Shown here one piece after another: positions 7,606-15,261 of a stretch of 64,000 nt of DNA. This stretch comes from Rhizobium leguminosarum (GTDB lineage: Bacteria; Pseudomonadota; Alphaproteobacteria; Rhizobiales; Rhizobiaceae). The stretch is taken from assembly GCF_002953715.1 (NCBI RefSeq), contig NZ_CP025012.1:4211001-4275000 (forward strand), in the 5' to 3' direction. A program made the position numbers and the translations under genes. Every line of letters begins with the position of its first letter. The first letter of the stretch is position 1. Under the pieces are notes generated by a model. The model was not told the DNA's origin and ran no database searches. It saw nothing but the letters and a program-made list of their open reading frames with translations.

Positions 7606-10542
7606 ATGATGCCCGTCGCTTCCATAAACCAGAGCTTGAGGCCCGACGATGCACGGGTCAGGCTCTCGGTCGACGGTCTGCAGATATCTGCCGAAAAAGG
7701 CATGTCTGTTGCCGCCGCCATCGTGGCGACGGGGCGGCATGAATTTTCCCGAGGCATCAAAGGCGAGGGCCGTGGCCTCTTCTGCGGAATGGGTGTCTGT
7801 CACGATTGTCTCGTGACGATCGACGGAAAAGTCAGCCAGCGGGCCTGCATGACCATTGTCGACGATGACATGCAGGTTCTGCGTCCTGCTGCGCGGCCCG
7901 ACCTCGCCACTGGCCAGATTGCCGATCTCTGCAGTGTGCCGCATTCCTTGACGACAAGGACGATGGACGTTCTCATTGTCGGAGCAGGGCCCGCGGGGCT
8001 TGCCGCAGCGCAGCTCCTTGCTGCGGCCGGCGCCAAGGTGACCGTCATTGATGAACGGCCGTCTGCCGGCGGGCAGTATTTCAAACAACCCTCGACACGG
8101 AGCGCCGCCGAGCAATTGAGTGGAGACGAGCAGGCTTTATCCGGCGCAGCGCTTATAGGGGAAGTGCACGACCACGGCGTGACATTTCTAAGTGCTACAG
8201 TGGTGTGGGGTGCCGCACGTGACGACGACGGTTCGCTTATTATCGCCTGCTATGGGTCCGGCCATGCGTTTTACTGCAAGCCGAAAATACTCATCATCGC
8301 GACGGGGGCCTACGAACGCCCAACGCCGGTGAGGGGTTGGACACTTCCTGGTGCGATGACAACAGGGGCCGCCCAGACGTTGCTGAGGAGCTACGGAACT
8401 GTGCCCGGCCGAAGGATCGTTATTGCCGGAAATGGTCCTTTGAATATGCAGGTCGCAAATGAGCTTCGAAAGGCAGGAGCCTCCATAGTCGCTTTGCTGG
8501 AAGCAGCACCGCCACCCTGGTCTCGGCCTGTGGCCGCCCTCAGCCTTCTGACAACGGATCCCGCTCTCGCCCGTCACGGATTGCACCAGATATCGACGCT
8601 CAGGTCCGCGGGCGTCAAGATAGGCTGGAATAGCGTACTCACCTCGATCAACGGTTCGCAGCGTGTGGAGAGCGTCACGTTCGCCGGACCAGGCGGTGAG
8701 ACCAATCTCGATGCTGACACGGTCCTTATCGGCGGCAATTTCACATCCTCCAATGAGCTGTCGCGGCTACTCGGATGCGGCCATGAGGTCGTTGGCGGCG
8801 ATCTGCGGGCAGTGCGAGATCTCGACGGTCAGACAACGCTTGCGAACGTGCATATTGTCGGTGAAGCGGCGCGTTTCGGCGGCGCGCATGTTGCGATGGC
8901 AGAAGGGCAGATCGCCGCCGCGGCGATTGCTCGAAAATTGGGCCTCCTTGTCCAAACCGACGAAAGCCCAATGAAACGGCTTGCCCGCCATAGACGGTTT
9001 CAAGAAGCCCTTTGGCAGGTCTTTGCGCCGAAGGACGATGCAAAGACAAAGACGGCAATTCTGCCAGATGATGCATTGATCTGCCGTTGCGAGGGCGTGA
9101 CTTACGGTGTCTTGAGGACGCTCAGCGCAGATAGTGCGCAGGACGTTTCGACATTAAAGCGCCTGTCGCGTGCAGGCATGGGGCGGTGTCAGAGCCGCTA
9201 CTGCGGCAAAGCGATCGCTGACGTCGCGAAAGAACGGCACCTCGCTGGCGAAACGAGCGGTTTTCTGGCTCCGCAAATGCCACTTCGACCTATTCCGCTG
9301 GCGGCGCTTGCGGTCGAAAAGCCGGAATGGGGCGGCCACAAGCGCGCACTTTTGCCGGAAAAACCCCCAGTGGCGAATCCTCAAGCTTTGCCGGTGACGG
9401 AAACGTCGACGCTGGTAATCGGCGCAGGCATTGCAGGCCTTTCGGCGGCGCTCTTCCTTGCCAGGGAAGGCGAAGACGTTGTGGTGGTGGAGCGCGCTTT
9501 TGCGAACTCGCTGGCGTCTGGAGGGAATGCAGGAAGCCTTCACGCCCAGCTGCTTTCCTTCGACCACGGTGCCCGTGCCGAAGGTGGCGGCGGAGCGGCC
9601 GCACAAACACTTCCCCTCCAGCGCGATTCAATCGCTCTTTGGGCCGCGCTGCAAAGCGAGCTTGGACAGGATTTCGAGATGAAGGTCACAGGCGGCCTCA
9701 TGGTGGCCGAAACCGATGACCACATGCGTTTTCTGTCGGAAAAGGTCGGGGTGGAGTGCGCGGCCGGGATCGATTGCCGTTTGATCGGGCAAGAGGAACT
9801 GCGCTCCCTGGAGCCTGCTCTGTCTTCTCACTTCGTCGGCGCTGCCTACTGCTCCCAGGAGGGCAAGATCAATCCTCTCGTCGCTACGCAATATATATTG
9901 GAGGCCGCACGGCGAGACGGCGCTCAAGTCTTCGAAAATTGCGAGGTCACCGGAATAAGGACCTCGGACGACGGGTTCGAGGTCAAGACATCGAGGGGCA
10001 TAGTGCGGGCAAAACGGATCGTCAATGCAGCCGGTGCCTTCGCTTCAAGGATCGGCGCGATGCTCGGTGTCCATGTGCCGGTATTTGGAGCTCCGCTGCA
10101 GATGGTAGTTACCGAGGCCGCAGCACCTTTGATCTCGTGTCTCGTCGCCCATGCCGACCGCCATTTGACACTCAAGCAGGCGGCAAACGGGAACTTCATC
10201 ATCGGCGGCGGCTGGACCGCAGGCCTCGATCCCGTCCATCAACATCCACGCCCGCTACTGTCGAGCCTTGAGGGGAACCTTTGGGTTGCCCAGCACGTCG
10301 TTCCCGCTCTGCGCAAACTTCACGTCATCCGAAGCTGGGCGGCGATGAACATCAACATCGACGGTGCGCCGATCCTCGGCGAACACCCGTCAATGCCCGG
10401 CTTCTTCAACGCCGTCACTTCAAACGGCTATACGCTCGGCCCGATCGTCGGCCAGTTGACATCTCGGCTCGTTCTCGGTCGCGAGACCGATAGAGCCTTG
10501 CAACCCTTTTCCATCGCGCGTTTCCAGAAAGGCCGGGCATGA
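7606..10542 (+). CDS. Fused HcnA-HcnB-HcnC-like FAD/[2Fe-2S] amino (imino) acid dehydrogenase
   Basis: A 978-aa protein joining three units that are usually separate subunits. Residues ~15-110 are a [2Fe-2S] domain with Cys60, 65, 68 and 81. Residues ~118-480 are a pyridine nucleotide-disulfide-type FAD domain (GAGPAG at 126-131). Next comes a BFD-like [2Fe-2S] motif with Cys493, 495, 528 and 533. Residues ~600-978 are a DAO-type FAD oxidoreductase with GAGIAG at 606-611. Separate homologues form hydrogen cyanide synthase, opine oxidases and D-hydroxyproline dehydrogenase. The start is ATG 7606, just after the DapA-like stop; the frame stays open upstream but that part overlaps the DapA gene. 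The stop overlaps the ATPase start (ATGA). The substrate is probably a secondary or D-amino acid. Confidence 0.87.
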   Translation: MMPVASINQSLRPDDARVRLSVDGLQISAEKGMSVAAAIVATGRHEFSRGIKGEGRGLFCGMGVCHDCLVTIDGKVSQRACMTIVDDDMQVLRPAARPDLATGQIADLCSVPHSLTTRTMDVLIVGAGPAGLAAAQLLAAAGAKVTVIDERPSAGGQYFKQPSTRSAAEQLSGDEQALSGAALIGEVHDHGVTFLSATVVWGAARDDDGSLIIACYGSGHAFYCKPKILIIATGAYERPTPVRGWTLPGAMTTGAAQTLLRSYGTVPGRRIVIAGNGPLNMQVANELRKAGASIVALLEAAPPPWSRPVAALSLLTTDPALARHGLHQISTLRSAGVKIGWNSVLTSINGSQRVESVTFAGPGGETNLDADTVLIGGNFTSSNELSRLLGCGHEVVGGDLRAVRDLDGQTTLANVHIVGEAARFGGAHVAMAEGQIAAAAIARKLGLLVQTDESPMKRLARHRRFQEALWQVFAPKDDAKTKTAILPDDALICRCEGVTYGVLRTLSADSAQDVSTLKRLSRAGMGRCQSRYCGKAIADVAKERHLAGETSGFLAPQMPLRPIPLAALAVEKPEWGGHKRALLPEKPPVANPQALPVTETSTLVIGAGIAGLSAALFLAREGEDVVVVERAFANSLASGGNAGSLHAQLLSFDHGARAEGGGGAAAQTLPLQRDSIALWAALQSELGQDFEMKVTGGLMVAETDDHMRFLSEKVGVECAAGIDCRLIGQEELRSLEPALSSHFVGAAYCSQEGKINPLVATQYILEAARRDGAQVFENCEVTGIRTSDDGFEVKTSRGIVRAKRIVNAAGAFASRIGAMLGVHVPVFGAPLQMVVTEAAAPLISCLVAHADRHLTLKQAANGNFIIGGGWTAGLDPVHQHPRPLLSSLEGNLWVAQHVVPALRKLHVIRSWAAMNINIDGAPILGEHPSMPGFFNAVTSNGYTLGPIVGQLTSRLVLGRETDRALQPFSIARFQKGRA

Positions 10543-11267
10543 TTGAGATCACTGGCGTTACCAAATATTATGGTCAGTTCGCTGTCCTTAAGAACTGCTC
10601 GGTGAACGTCGAGCGCGGTGAGGTCGTGGTTGTCTGCGGCCCCTCGGGGTCGGGCAAATCGACATTGATCAAATGCGTCAACGGGCTCGAGCTGTTTCAG
10701 GAAGGTTCGATCCGGGTGCATGGTATCGAAGTTGGTGACCCGAAGACCGACCTGCCGAACCTTCGCACACGGGTAGGCATGGTCTTCCAGAATTTCGAAT
10801 TGTTTCCACATCTGACGATCATCGACAATATCATGCTGGCGCAGAAGATTGTCATTGGCCGCAGCGAAACGGCAGCCCATGCGAAGGCCATGGCGCTTCT
10901 TGATCGCGTCGGGCTGACGGACCACGCGAAAAAATATCCAAGCCAACTCTCCGGCGGGCAGCAGCAGCGTGTGGCGATCGCGCGGGCGCTCGCGATGGAT
11001 CCGCTCGCCATGCTCTTCGACGAGCCGACGTCCGCGCTTGATCCAGAGATGATTTCCGAAGTGCTCGACGTCATGACCGGACTGGCAAAGGACGGCATGA
11101 CGATGATGGTCGTCACCCATGAGATGGGATTTGCCCGCCGGGTGGCGACACGCGTGATTTTCATCGATCAGGGCGAGATCGTCGAGGATCGTCCGAGCGA
11201 GGAGTTTTTCGCGGGAAAACACAACCCACGAACAGAAGCTTTCCTTGGCAAAATCCTGCAACACTGA
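10539..11267 (+). CDS. Amino acid ABC transporter ATP-binding protein (GlnQ/HisP type)
   Basis: Cytoplasmic ATPase energising the importer, 242 aa, the normal size for the family. Walker A is GPSGSGKST (residues 32-40), the signature is LSGGQQQRVAIARAL, Walker B is AMLFDEPTSALD, and the H-loop is VVTHEMGFARR. The start overlaps the oxidoreductase stop by four bases. It is the only ATPase of this type in the window, while there are two binding proteins and three permeases of the same class, so it could power both transport units. Confidence 0.93.
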   Translation: MIEITGVTKYYGQFAVLKNCSVNVERGEVVVVCGPSGSGKSTLIKCVNGLELFQEGSIRVHGIEVGDPKTDLPNLRTRVGMVFQNFELFPHLTIIDNIMLAQKIVIGRSETAAHAKAMALLDRVGLTDHAKKYPSQLSGGQQQRVAIARALAMDPLAMLFDEPTSALDPEMISEVLDVMTGLAKDGMTMMVVTHEMGFARRVATRVIFIDQGEIVEDRPSEEFFAGKHNPRTEAFLGKILQH

Positions 11268-11278
11268 AGGTTAGGCTT

Positions 11279-11576
11279 GTGAGCAACTACGATCTCATCA
11301 TCCAGAACGGCACGGTGGCGAGGGGCGGATGCGGACATCGCGATCTGGGATCCAGCCATCGAACGGACCATCCGTCATGCGGAACTGCATGATGGCGCAG
11401 ACTATTCGCTTTACGAGGGGATCGAGATCACCGGCTGGCCGATAACGACAATTGTCGCCGGAAAGCCTGTCGTCGAAAACGGCGTCCTGGTGGGTACCAA
11501 GGGCCACGGGCAATATCGGAAAGCCGTGGCGAGACAAATCAACAAGCAGTCAAATCTAACAAGAGCGACATCATGA
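11279..11576 (+). pseudogene. Hydantoinase/dihydropyrimidinase remnant with large internal deletion
   Basis: The first 15 or so codons from GTG 11279 (YDLIIQNGTVA) match the N-terminal strand of cyclic amidohydrolases. From about 11325, in another frame, comes the C-terminal end: DADIAIWDP, then YEGIEITGWPITTIVAGKPVVENG, trimmed here to its landmarks. Full-length enzymes are about 460 aa, so roughly 1.1 kb including all metal-binding histidines is gone and the halves are out of frame. The stop (11574-11576) still overlaps the DUF3830 start by four bases, showing that the original operon had an intact hydantoinase coupled to it. The product cannot be active. Confidence 0.78.
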
Positions 11577-11986
11577 AACTGAAAATTACAGCAGGGCCAT
11601 TCATCTTCGACGCTGTCCTGGAAACTGCCAGAGCGCCCAAAACCTGTGAAGCATTCATCAAGCAGATGCCGTTCGATGGTAAAATCGTGCACGTTCGCTG
11701 GTCTGGCGAGGGCGTTTGGATCCCGCTTGGCGACCATGATTTCGGCGTCGGTTATGAGAACCATACAAGCCATCCGGCCCCCGGTCATATCATCCTTTAC
11801 CCGGGAGGCATTAGCGAAACGGAAATCCTGCTTGCCTACGGAGGCGTCGATTTTTCATCGAAAATGGGCCAACTGGCTGGCAATCATTTCATCACAATCA
11901 CATCCAATCTCGACCAACTCGCCGAAATAGGGCGCCTCACGCTGTGGGAAGGCGCGCAATCCATTCGATTTGAGGCCGTATCCTAG
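11573..11986 (+). CDS. DUF3830 family protein (cyclophilin-like fold)
   Basis: Small cytoplasmic protein of 137 aa resembling the DUF3830 family, which is predicted to adopt a cyclophilin-like barrel. Recognisable segments are MPFDGKIVHVRWSGEG, HPAPGHIILYPGG and GNHFITI. Family members are often found beside hydantoinases and amino acid or nucleobase transport genes; here the preceding gene is indeed a hydantoinase remnant whose stop overlaps this start. The molecular function is unknown, and with its partner broken it may no longer matter. The stop codon itself is the first three bases of a palindromic repeat. Confidence 0.75.
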   Translation: MKLKITAGPFIFDAVLETARAPKTCEAFIKQMPFDGKIVHVRWSGEGVWIPLGDHDFGVGYENHTSHPAPGHIILYPGGISETEILLAYGGVDFSSKMGQLAGNHFITITSNLDQLAEIGRLTLWEGAQSIRFEAVS

Positions 11987-12032
11987 AGCAGGATTCTAGG
12001 CCGGGTCGGCCTAAAATCTGAATCCTATTCTA
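11984..12032. repeat. Palindromic repeat, GAGCAGGATTC type
   Basis: Arms TAGAGCAGGATTC (11984-11996) and GAATCCTATTCTA (12020-12032) pair at 11 of 13 positions, around an inner hairpin TAGGCC-GGGTC-GGCCTA. The first three bases are the stop codon of the DUF3830 gene. It may also act as the 3' end of the operon transcript. Confidence 0.7.
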
Positions 12033-12043
12033 AATTAAATAGT

Positions 12044-12095
12044 TAGAGCATGATGTCGTCCGAACACCGCTCACACTTTTCGGCATCATGCTCTA
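12044..12095. repeat. Palindromic repeat, GAGCATGATG type
   Basis: Arms TAGAGCATGATG and CATCATGCTCTA are perfect complements. The element belongs to the same family as 841-886 and stands 11 bp after the preceding palindrome, so two different repeat families abut at the end of the operon. Confidence 0.75.
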
Positions 12096-12224
12096 GGCGC
12101 GACAGCGCGAGGCGACAGGGTTGACGCCGGCGTGCCAACCGCCTAACGCCGCGGTTGGCACGTTTCCTGCATTCTGGTCTACGAGATTTTCTTCGAGATT
12201 TCCAAATAGTAGACGAGGCCCGAA

Positions 12225-12404
12225 ATGTCTTTTGATTTTGACTTCGAACTTGCGAAAAGAGCGGCGCAAGAACTGCCTCCGTCGCAGAAGCAGCCCAAAA
12301 CGCGTAAGATGTCTCTTCTACAGAGGCTCATGGCTTCGCCGCCAATTCCTCCTCGTCCGCCTCTCAGCATTCTGCGCCCATATAGAGGTGGTGATGCGCA
12401 ATGA
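12225..12404 (+). CDS. Possible small protein, 59 aa
   Basis: An open frame from ATG 12225 encodes 59 residues starting MSFDFDFELAKRAAQELPP and continuing into a Pro-rich stretch ending RGGDAQ. A weak purine stretch (ACGAGG) precedes the start. It lies between repeats and a gene fragment, so it could be a small gene, part of a decayed one, or chance. I recognise no family. Confidence 0.25.
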   Translation: MSFDFDFELAKRAAQELPPSQKQPKTRKMSLLQRLMASPPIPPRPPLSILRPYRGGDAQ

Positions 12405-12465
12405 CGCTGTGATACCCTTGTCGAACAAGGCGGTGCTGTGCCGACGGTTATATTTCCGTCGAGGC

Positions 12466-12656
12466 GGCGTCATTCCCACGGATACGGTGCGAGCGACACT
12501 TGACGAGCTGTGTCGCAGGGATAGTCCTGCGCCGACGTCCAACGACGAGATCACTCTCTACAAGGCACTCGGAACGGCGTTGGCTGATCTTGCCGCCGCG
12601 ACGATGGTGTATGAAGCCGCTTTGATCGCCGGCTGACGTCTCTTGGTTCGGGCGAT
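12466..12656 (+). pseudogene. 3' fragment of an ornithine cyclodeaminase family gene
   Basis: These 191 bp align without gaps to 3217-3407 (offset 9249), with about 18 mismatches by hand, and continue about 20 bp past the stop codon. The reading frame still encodes VRATLDELCRR and ITLYKALGTALADLAAA with the same ALIAG end. The other ~800 bp of the gene are absent and the sequence upstream is unrelated. Because it has diverged about 10 percent it is either an old duplication or the tail of a related allele. Confidence 0.85.
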
Positions 12657-12720
12657 CGCAAATGACGGACGCGCCTGTTGCCCCGTTCCAATAGGCTGGC
12701 AGCCTCTGCTCCCAACGACT

Positions 12721-14400
12721 TCAATAGCGCGCATCTTCAAGGCCACAGAAAGGGTCTACCGGGTTGGTGCCGAGGAAGGGCTTGCGACCGAGCATACAAT
12801 CAACGACGGCTTCCTGGACGCTGTCCATGGTGGAGTACGCATTGATATAGGCCGGTACGCGCGGCGCGTCGTAAAGGTGATAGGGATGCCCAAAGGAGAT
12901 CATTACGGAGGGAATATTCGTCCAAGGTCGGTACATGGCCTTGAAAAGGCCCCCACCACCCATCCTATGCCAGTCGACGAATATCCGGCCTCGTACGAGC
13001 AGCGACTCGTCGCCTAGCGCGTAGAGGACGAGGTCGAAGTCGTCGGGGGTCGGCACGATGTCCGGTCGGTCGATCGTGACTTCGAAACCTTCCTTCCGCA
13101 ACAGCGCGGGTAGCAAGAATTCCAGTGGCTGCGGCATGAGCGGATGAATGATGCCGCCATCGACCAGCAGCACGCGCTTTGTTTTCGCCGGATCGAGCGG
13201 AAAGATGCCATTGACGTCCTTCACAAGTGTAGGCGAGCGGCCGATGTATTCCCTTGATGCAGTGACATTGTCTGGATGCGCAAGCAGGTGGCGCGCTTCC
13301 GCCGCATCGGGGAGGACGTCTGACGGTTGAAAAAGTTTGAGATGGGCCTTGAGCGCCAGCACACGAAGAACCGCTTCCTCAAGTCGTTCCGGCGTAATTC
13401 GCCCATCTTCGACGGCAGCCTTGACCGCCGCCATATCCTCCTCAGGTTCATCGCTGAAGAGGATCATGTCGCAGCCATTTGCGATGATATCAGGCAGCGT
13501 ATCGAGGTGGTGGCCCCAGGCGGACAACCCTCCCATGGGTGTCGCGTCAGAGACGATGATGCCATTGAAGCCGAGTTCGTCTCGGAGAAGATCAACGTTC
13601 AGCAATCGGGAAACCGAGGCCGGTCGGAAAGCCTCAAGCCCGGCATCTGGCATCTTCGATCGAATGTAGGCCGGAAGGGAAATGTGCCCGCTCATGATTG
13701 CCAACACGCCTTCGGTGATCAGCGTTCCATAGAGCCGGCCGAAGGTTTCCTTCCACTCGTCCATGGAAAGCGGGTTGGTCGTCGTAACGAGGTGCTGATC
13801 GCGGTCGTCATATCCCTCGCCCGGCCAGTGCTTTGCCGTGGCGGCAACGCCATTTCGTTGGAGACCGTGAACATGGGCAACCGCGTGCCGCTCGATCTTG
13901 TTGACATCGGAGCCGTATGAGCGCGTACCGACAATCGGCGATCGGAACGCGGCATTTATGTCGATGACTGGCGTGAAGGACCAGCGCACCCCCATCGCGC
14001 GGCCCTCGCGCGCCAAGATTTCTGAACTTTTCTCGGTCGCCTGAACGTCGTCGACGGCGGCAAGGCCAAGTTGGCCCAGCACCGGAGTGCCGAAAGCGAA
14101 GGAATGACGGCTGCCTTCGAGGTCTGCGCTGATGATGGGCGGGACTTTGCTCTTGGCCACGAGGTCAGAGATGACCCGCCGCTCGAACTCGAGGTCAGCC
14201 GTGAAGAAGCGGGTTACGCCGCCCGGCCTTAGTGAAGCAATGCGTTTGAAATCCTCCTCATCCGTCCCGATGATGATCAAGGTGAAGAGTTGGCCGATCT
14301 TGTCATCGAGATCGAGCGAGGCATAGACGTCGCGGATCCAGGATATCGCAGCGTCGTCGAGGTTGAACGGCGCTTTGCGAAGCTCGTCGTAGATCGTCAT
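12721..14400 (-). CDS. Glycoside hydrolase family 3 protein, beta-N-acetylhexosaminidase-like
   Basis: GH3 enzyme of 559 aa. The N-terminal TIM barrel spans about residues 15-345, with DKIGQLF near 33, the PVIDIN strand at 144-149, and the NagZ-like loop KHWPGEGYDDRDQH at 190-203, which carries the candidate catalytic His/Asp pair. The probable nucleophile is the Asp of IIVSDATPMGG. A second domain (about 380-559) follows, so it is larger than single-domain NagZ (~340 aa). There is no signal peptide, so it is probably cytoplasmic. The start is backed by a GGGGGAA ribosome site. It probably cleaves N-acetylglucosaminides; neighbours do not narrow the substrate. Confidence 0.83.
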   Translation of the reverse strand: MTIYDELRKAPFNLDDAAISWIRDVYASLDLDDKIGQLFTLIIIGTDEEDFKRIASLRPGGVTRFFTADLEFERRVISDLVAKSKVPPIISADLEGSRHSFAFGTPVLGQLGLAAVDDVQATEKSSEILAREGRAMGVRWSFTPVIDINAAFRSPIVGTRSYGSDVNKIERHAVAHVHGLQRNGVAATAKHWPGEGYDDRDQHLVTTTNPLSMDEWKETFGRLYGTLITEGVLAIMSGHISLPAYIRSKMPDAGLEAFRPASVSRLLNVDLLRDELGFNGIIVSDATPMGGLSAWGHHLDTLPDIIANGCDMILFSDEPEEDMAAVKAAVEDGRITPERLEEAVLRVLALKAHLKLFQPSDVLPDAAEARHLLAHPDNVTASREYIGRSPTLVKDVNGIFPLDPAKTKRVLLVDGGIIHPLMPQPLEFLLPALLRKEGFEVTIDRPDIVPTPDDFDLVLYALGDESLLVRGRIFVDWHRMGGGGLFKAMYRPWTNIPSVMISFGHPYHLYDAPRVPAYINAYSTMDSVQEAVVDCMLGRKPFLGTNPVDPFCGLEDARY

Positions 14401-14451
14401 AAGTTCCCCCGTTGATCAACGCTCTGCGGATAGCCCGTGTGAATATGCACG

Positions 14452-14595
14452 CTATCCCGTCATAAGCCAGCGCGGTGATGTCAGGTTAAGTTCGTCGGGA
14501 ACATTTTGGATATCGAGGGTCGGCTTGAGCAGTCGCTTGAGCAGCGGGCGGCGAAGCGACGGCCGCTTTAGTTCCCCCTGAATGGCCTGGGACAT
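14452..14595 (-). CDS. Possible small protein upstream of the GH3 gene, 47 aa
   Basis: Read on the minus strand, ATG 14595 opens 47 codons (MSQAIQGELKRP ... LTSPRWLMTG) ending 51 bp before the GH3 start. GAGAG precedes the ATG. It is basic at first and has no recognised domain. It could be a leader peptide, the remains of a gene, or chance. The rest of the 213-bp gap shows nothing else. Confidence 0.22.
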   Translation of the reverse strand: MSQAIQGELKRPSLRRPLLKRLLKPTLDIQNVPDELNLTSPRWLMTG

Positions 14596-14613
14596 CCGGC
14601 TCTCATTTTTGAT

Positions 14614-15261
14614 CTAGGAAGCGAAGCGCCACACCGTCGTCTTCTTGATTTCGCTGTCCTCCAGCGCCCGCGTTACCGGCACCTCATAAACCGCGCAGAA
14701 TTCCAGCCGATCCCGCGGCAGGTAACTGCGTCCGGGGTCTCCGACCAGCACCCATTTGCCATCAGCTGCCAGCTTCGCGAGCCAGGGAACGAGCGCATCG
14801 GCGAAAGCGCGGTCGTAGAAGACGTCGCCGGCAAGCACGACATCCGCATCGACCGCCTGCCCGATCAGATCGGCGCCGGTAAATCCGAGTGAAACGTGAT
14901 TGGCCTCGGCATTCAGCCGGACTGCCGTCTCCGCCCAGGGATCGATATCGCTAGCCATGACCTCCCGGGCACCGGCCATCACAGCCGCAATGCCGACAAG
15001 GCCGGAACCGCTGGCGAAATCCAGCACCCGCTTGCCGCGCACGGTCTCGGGATGATCGAGAACGTAGCGCGCCAGTCCCTGCCCGCCTGCCCAGGCAAAA
15101 GCCCAGAAGGGCGGCGGCAGGCCGATCGCCTCCAGCTCCTCCTCCGTCTTCAACCAGAGCTCATGCGCCTCGCTTGCCAGATAGAGCGAAATCTCCGGCA
15201 CATGCGGCGGCGGCATCAGGCTGGTATTGGCGCGGATGAAGGCTTGTGGATCAGTCTTCAA
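14614..15261 (-). CDS. Class I SAM-dependent methyltransferase (ETFBKMT/PrmA-like)
   Basis: Cytosolic methyltransferase, 215 aa. Motif I is VLDFASGSGLVGIAA near residues 77-91, the acidic loop is ASDIDPWA, and the motif IV region is DVVLAGDVFYD, a layout seen in nicotinamide N-methyltransferase-like protein lysine methyltransferases. I place the start at TTG 15261, which overlaps the stop of the EVE gene (TTGA). Longer upstream reading runs through the EVE gene in another frame and gives low-complexity Arg-rich sequence. It is the last gene of the tsaD-gpsA-YciI-EVE run. The protein substrate is unknown. Confidence 0.82.
   Translation of the reverse strand: MKTDPQAFIRANTSLMPPPHVPEISLYLASEAHELWLKTEEELEAIGLPPPFWAFAWAGGQGLARYVLDHPETVRGKRVLDFASGSGLVGIAAVMAGAREVMASDIDPWAETAVRLNAEANHVSLGFTGADLIGQAVDADVVLAGDVFYDRAFADALVPWLAKLAADGKWVLVGDPGRSYLPRDRLEFCAVYEVPVTRALEDSEIKKTTVWRFAS

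Noticed and set aside
13327..13920. A ~197-codon plus-strand open frame opposite the GH3 gene
   Set aside because: Shadow of a well-supported GH3 coding region; no motif.
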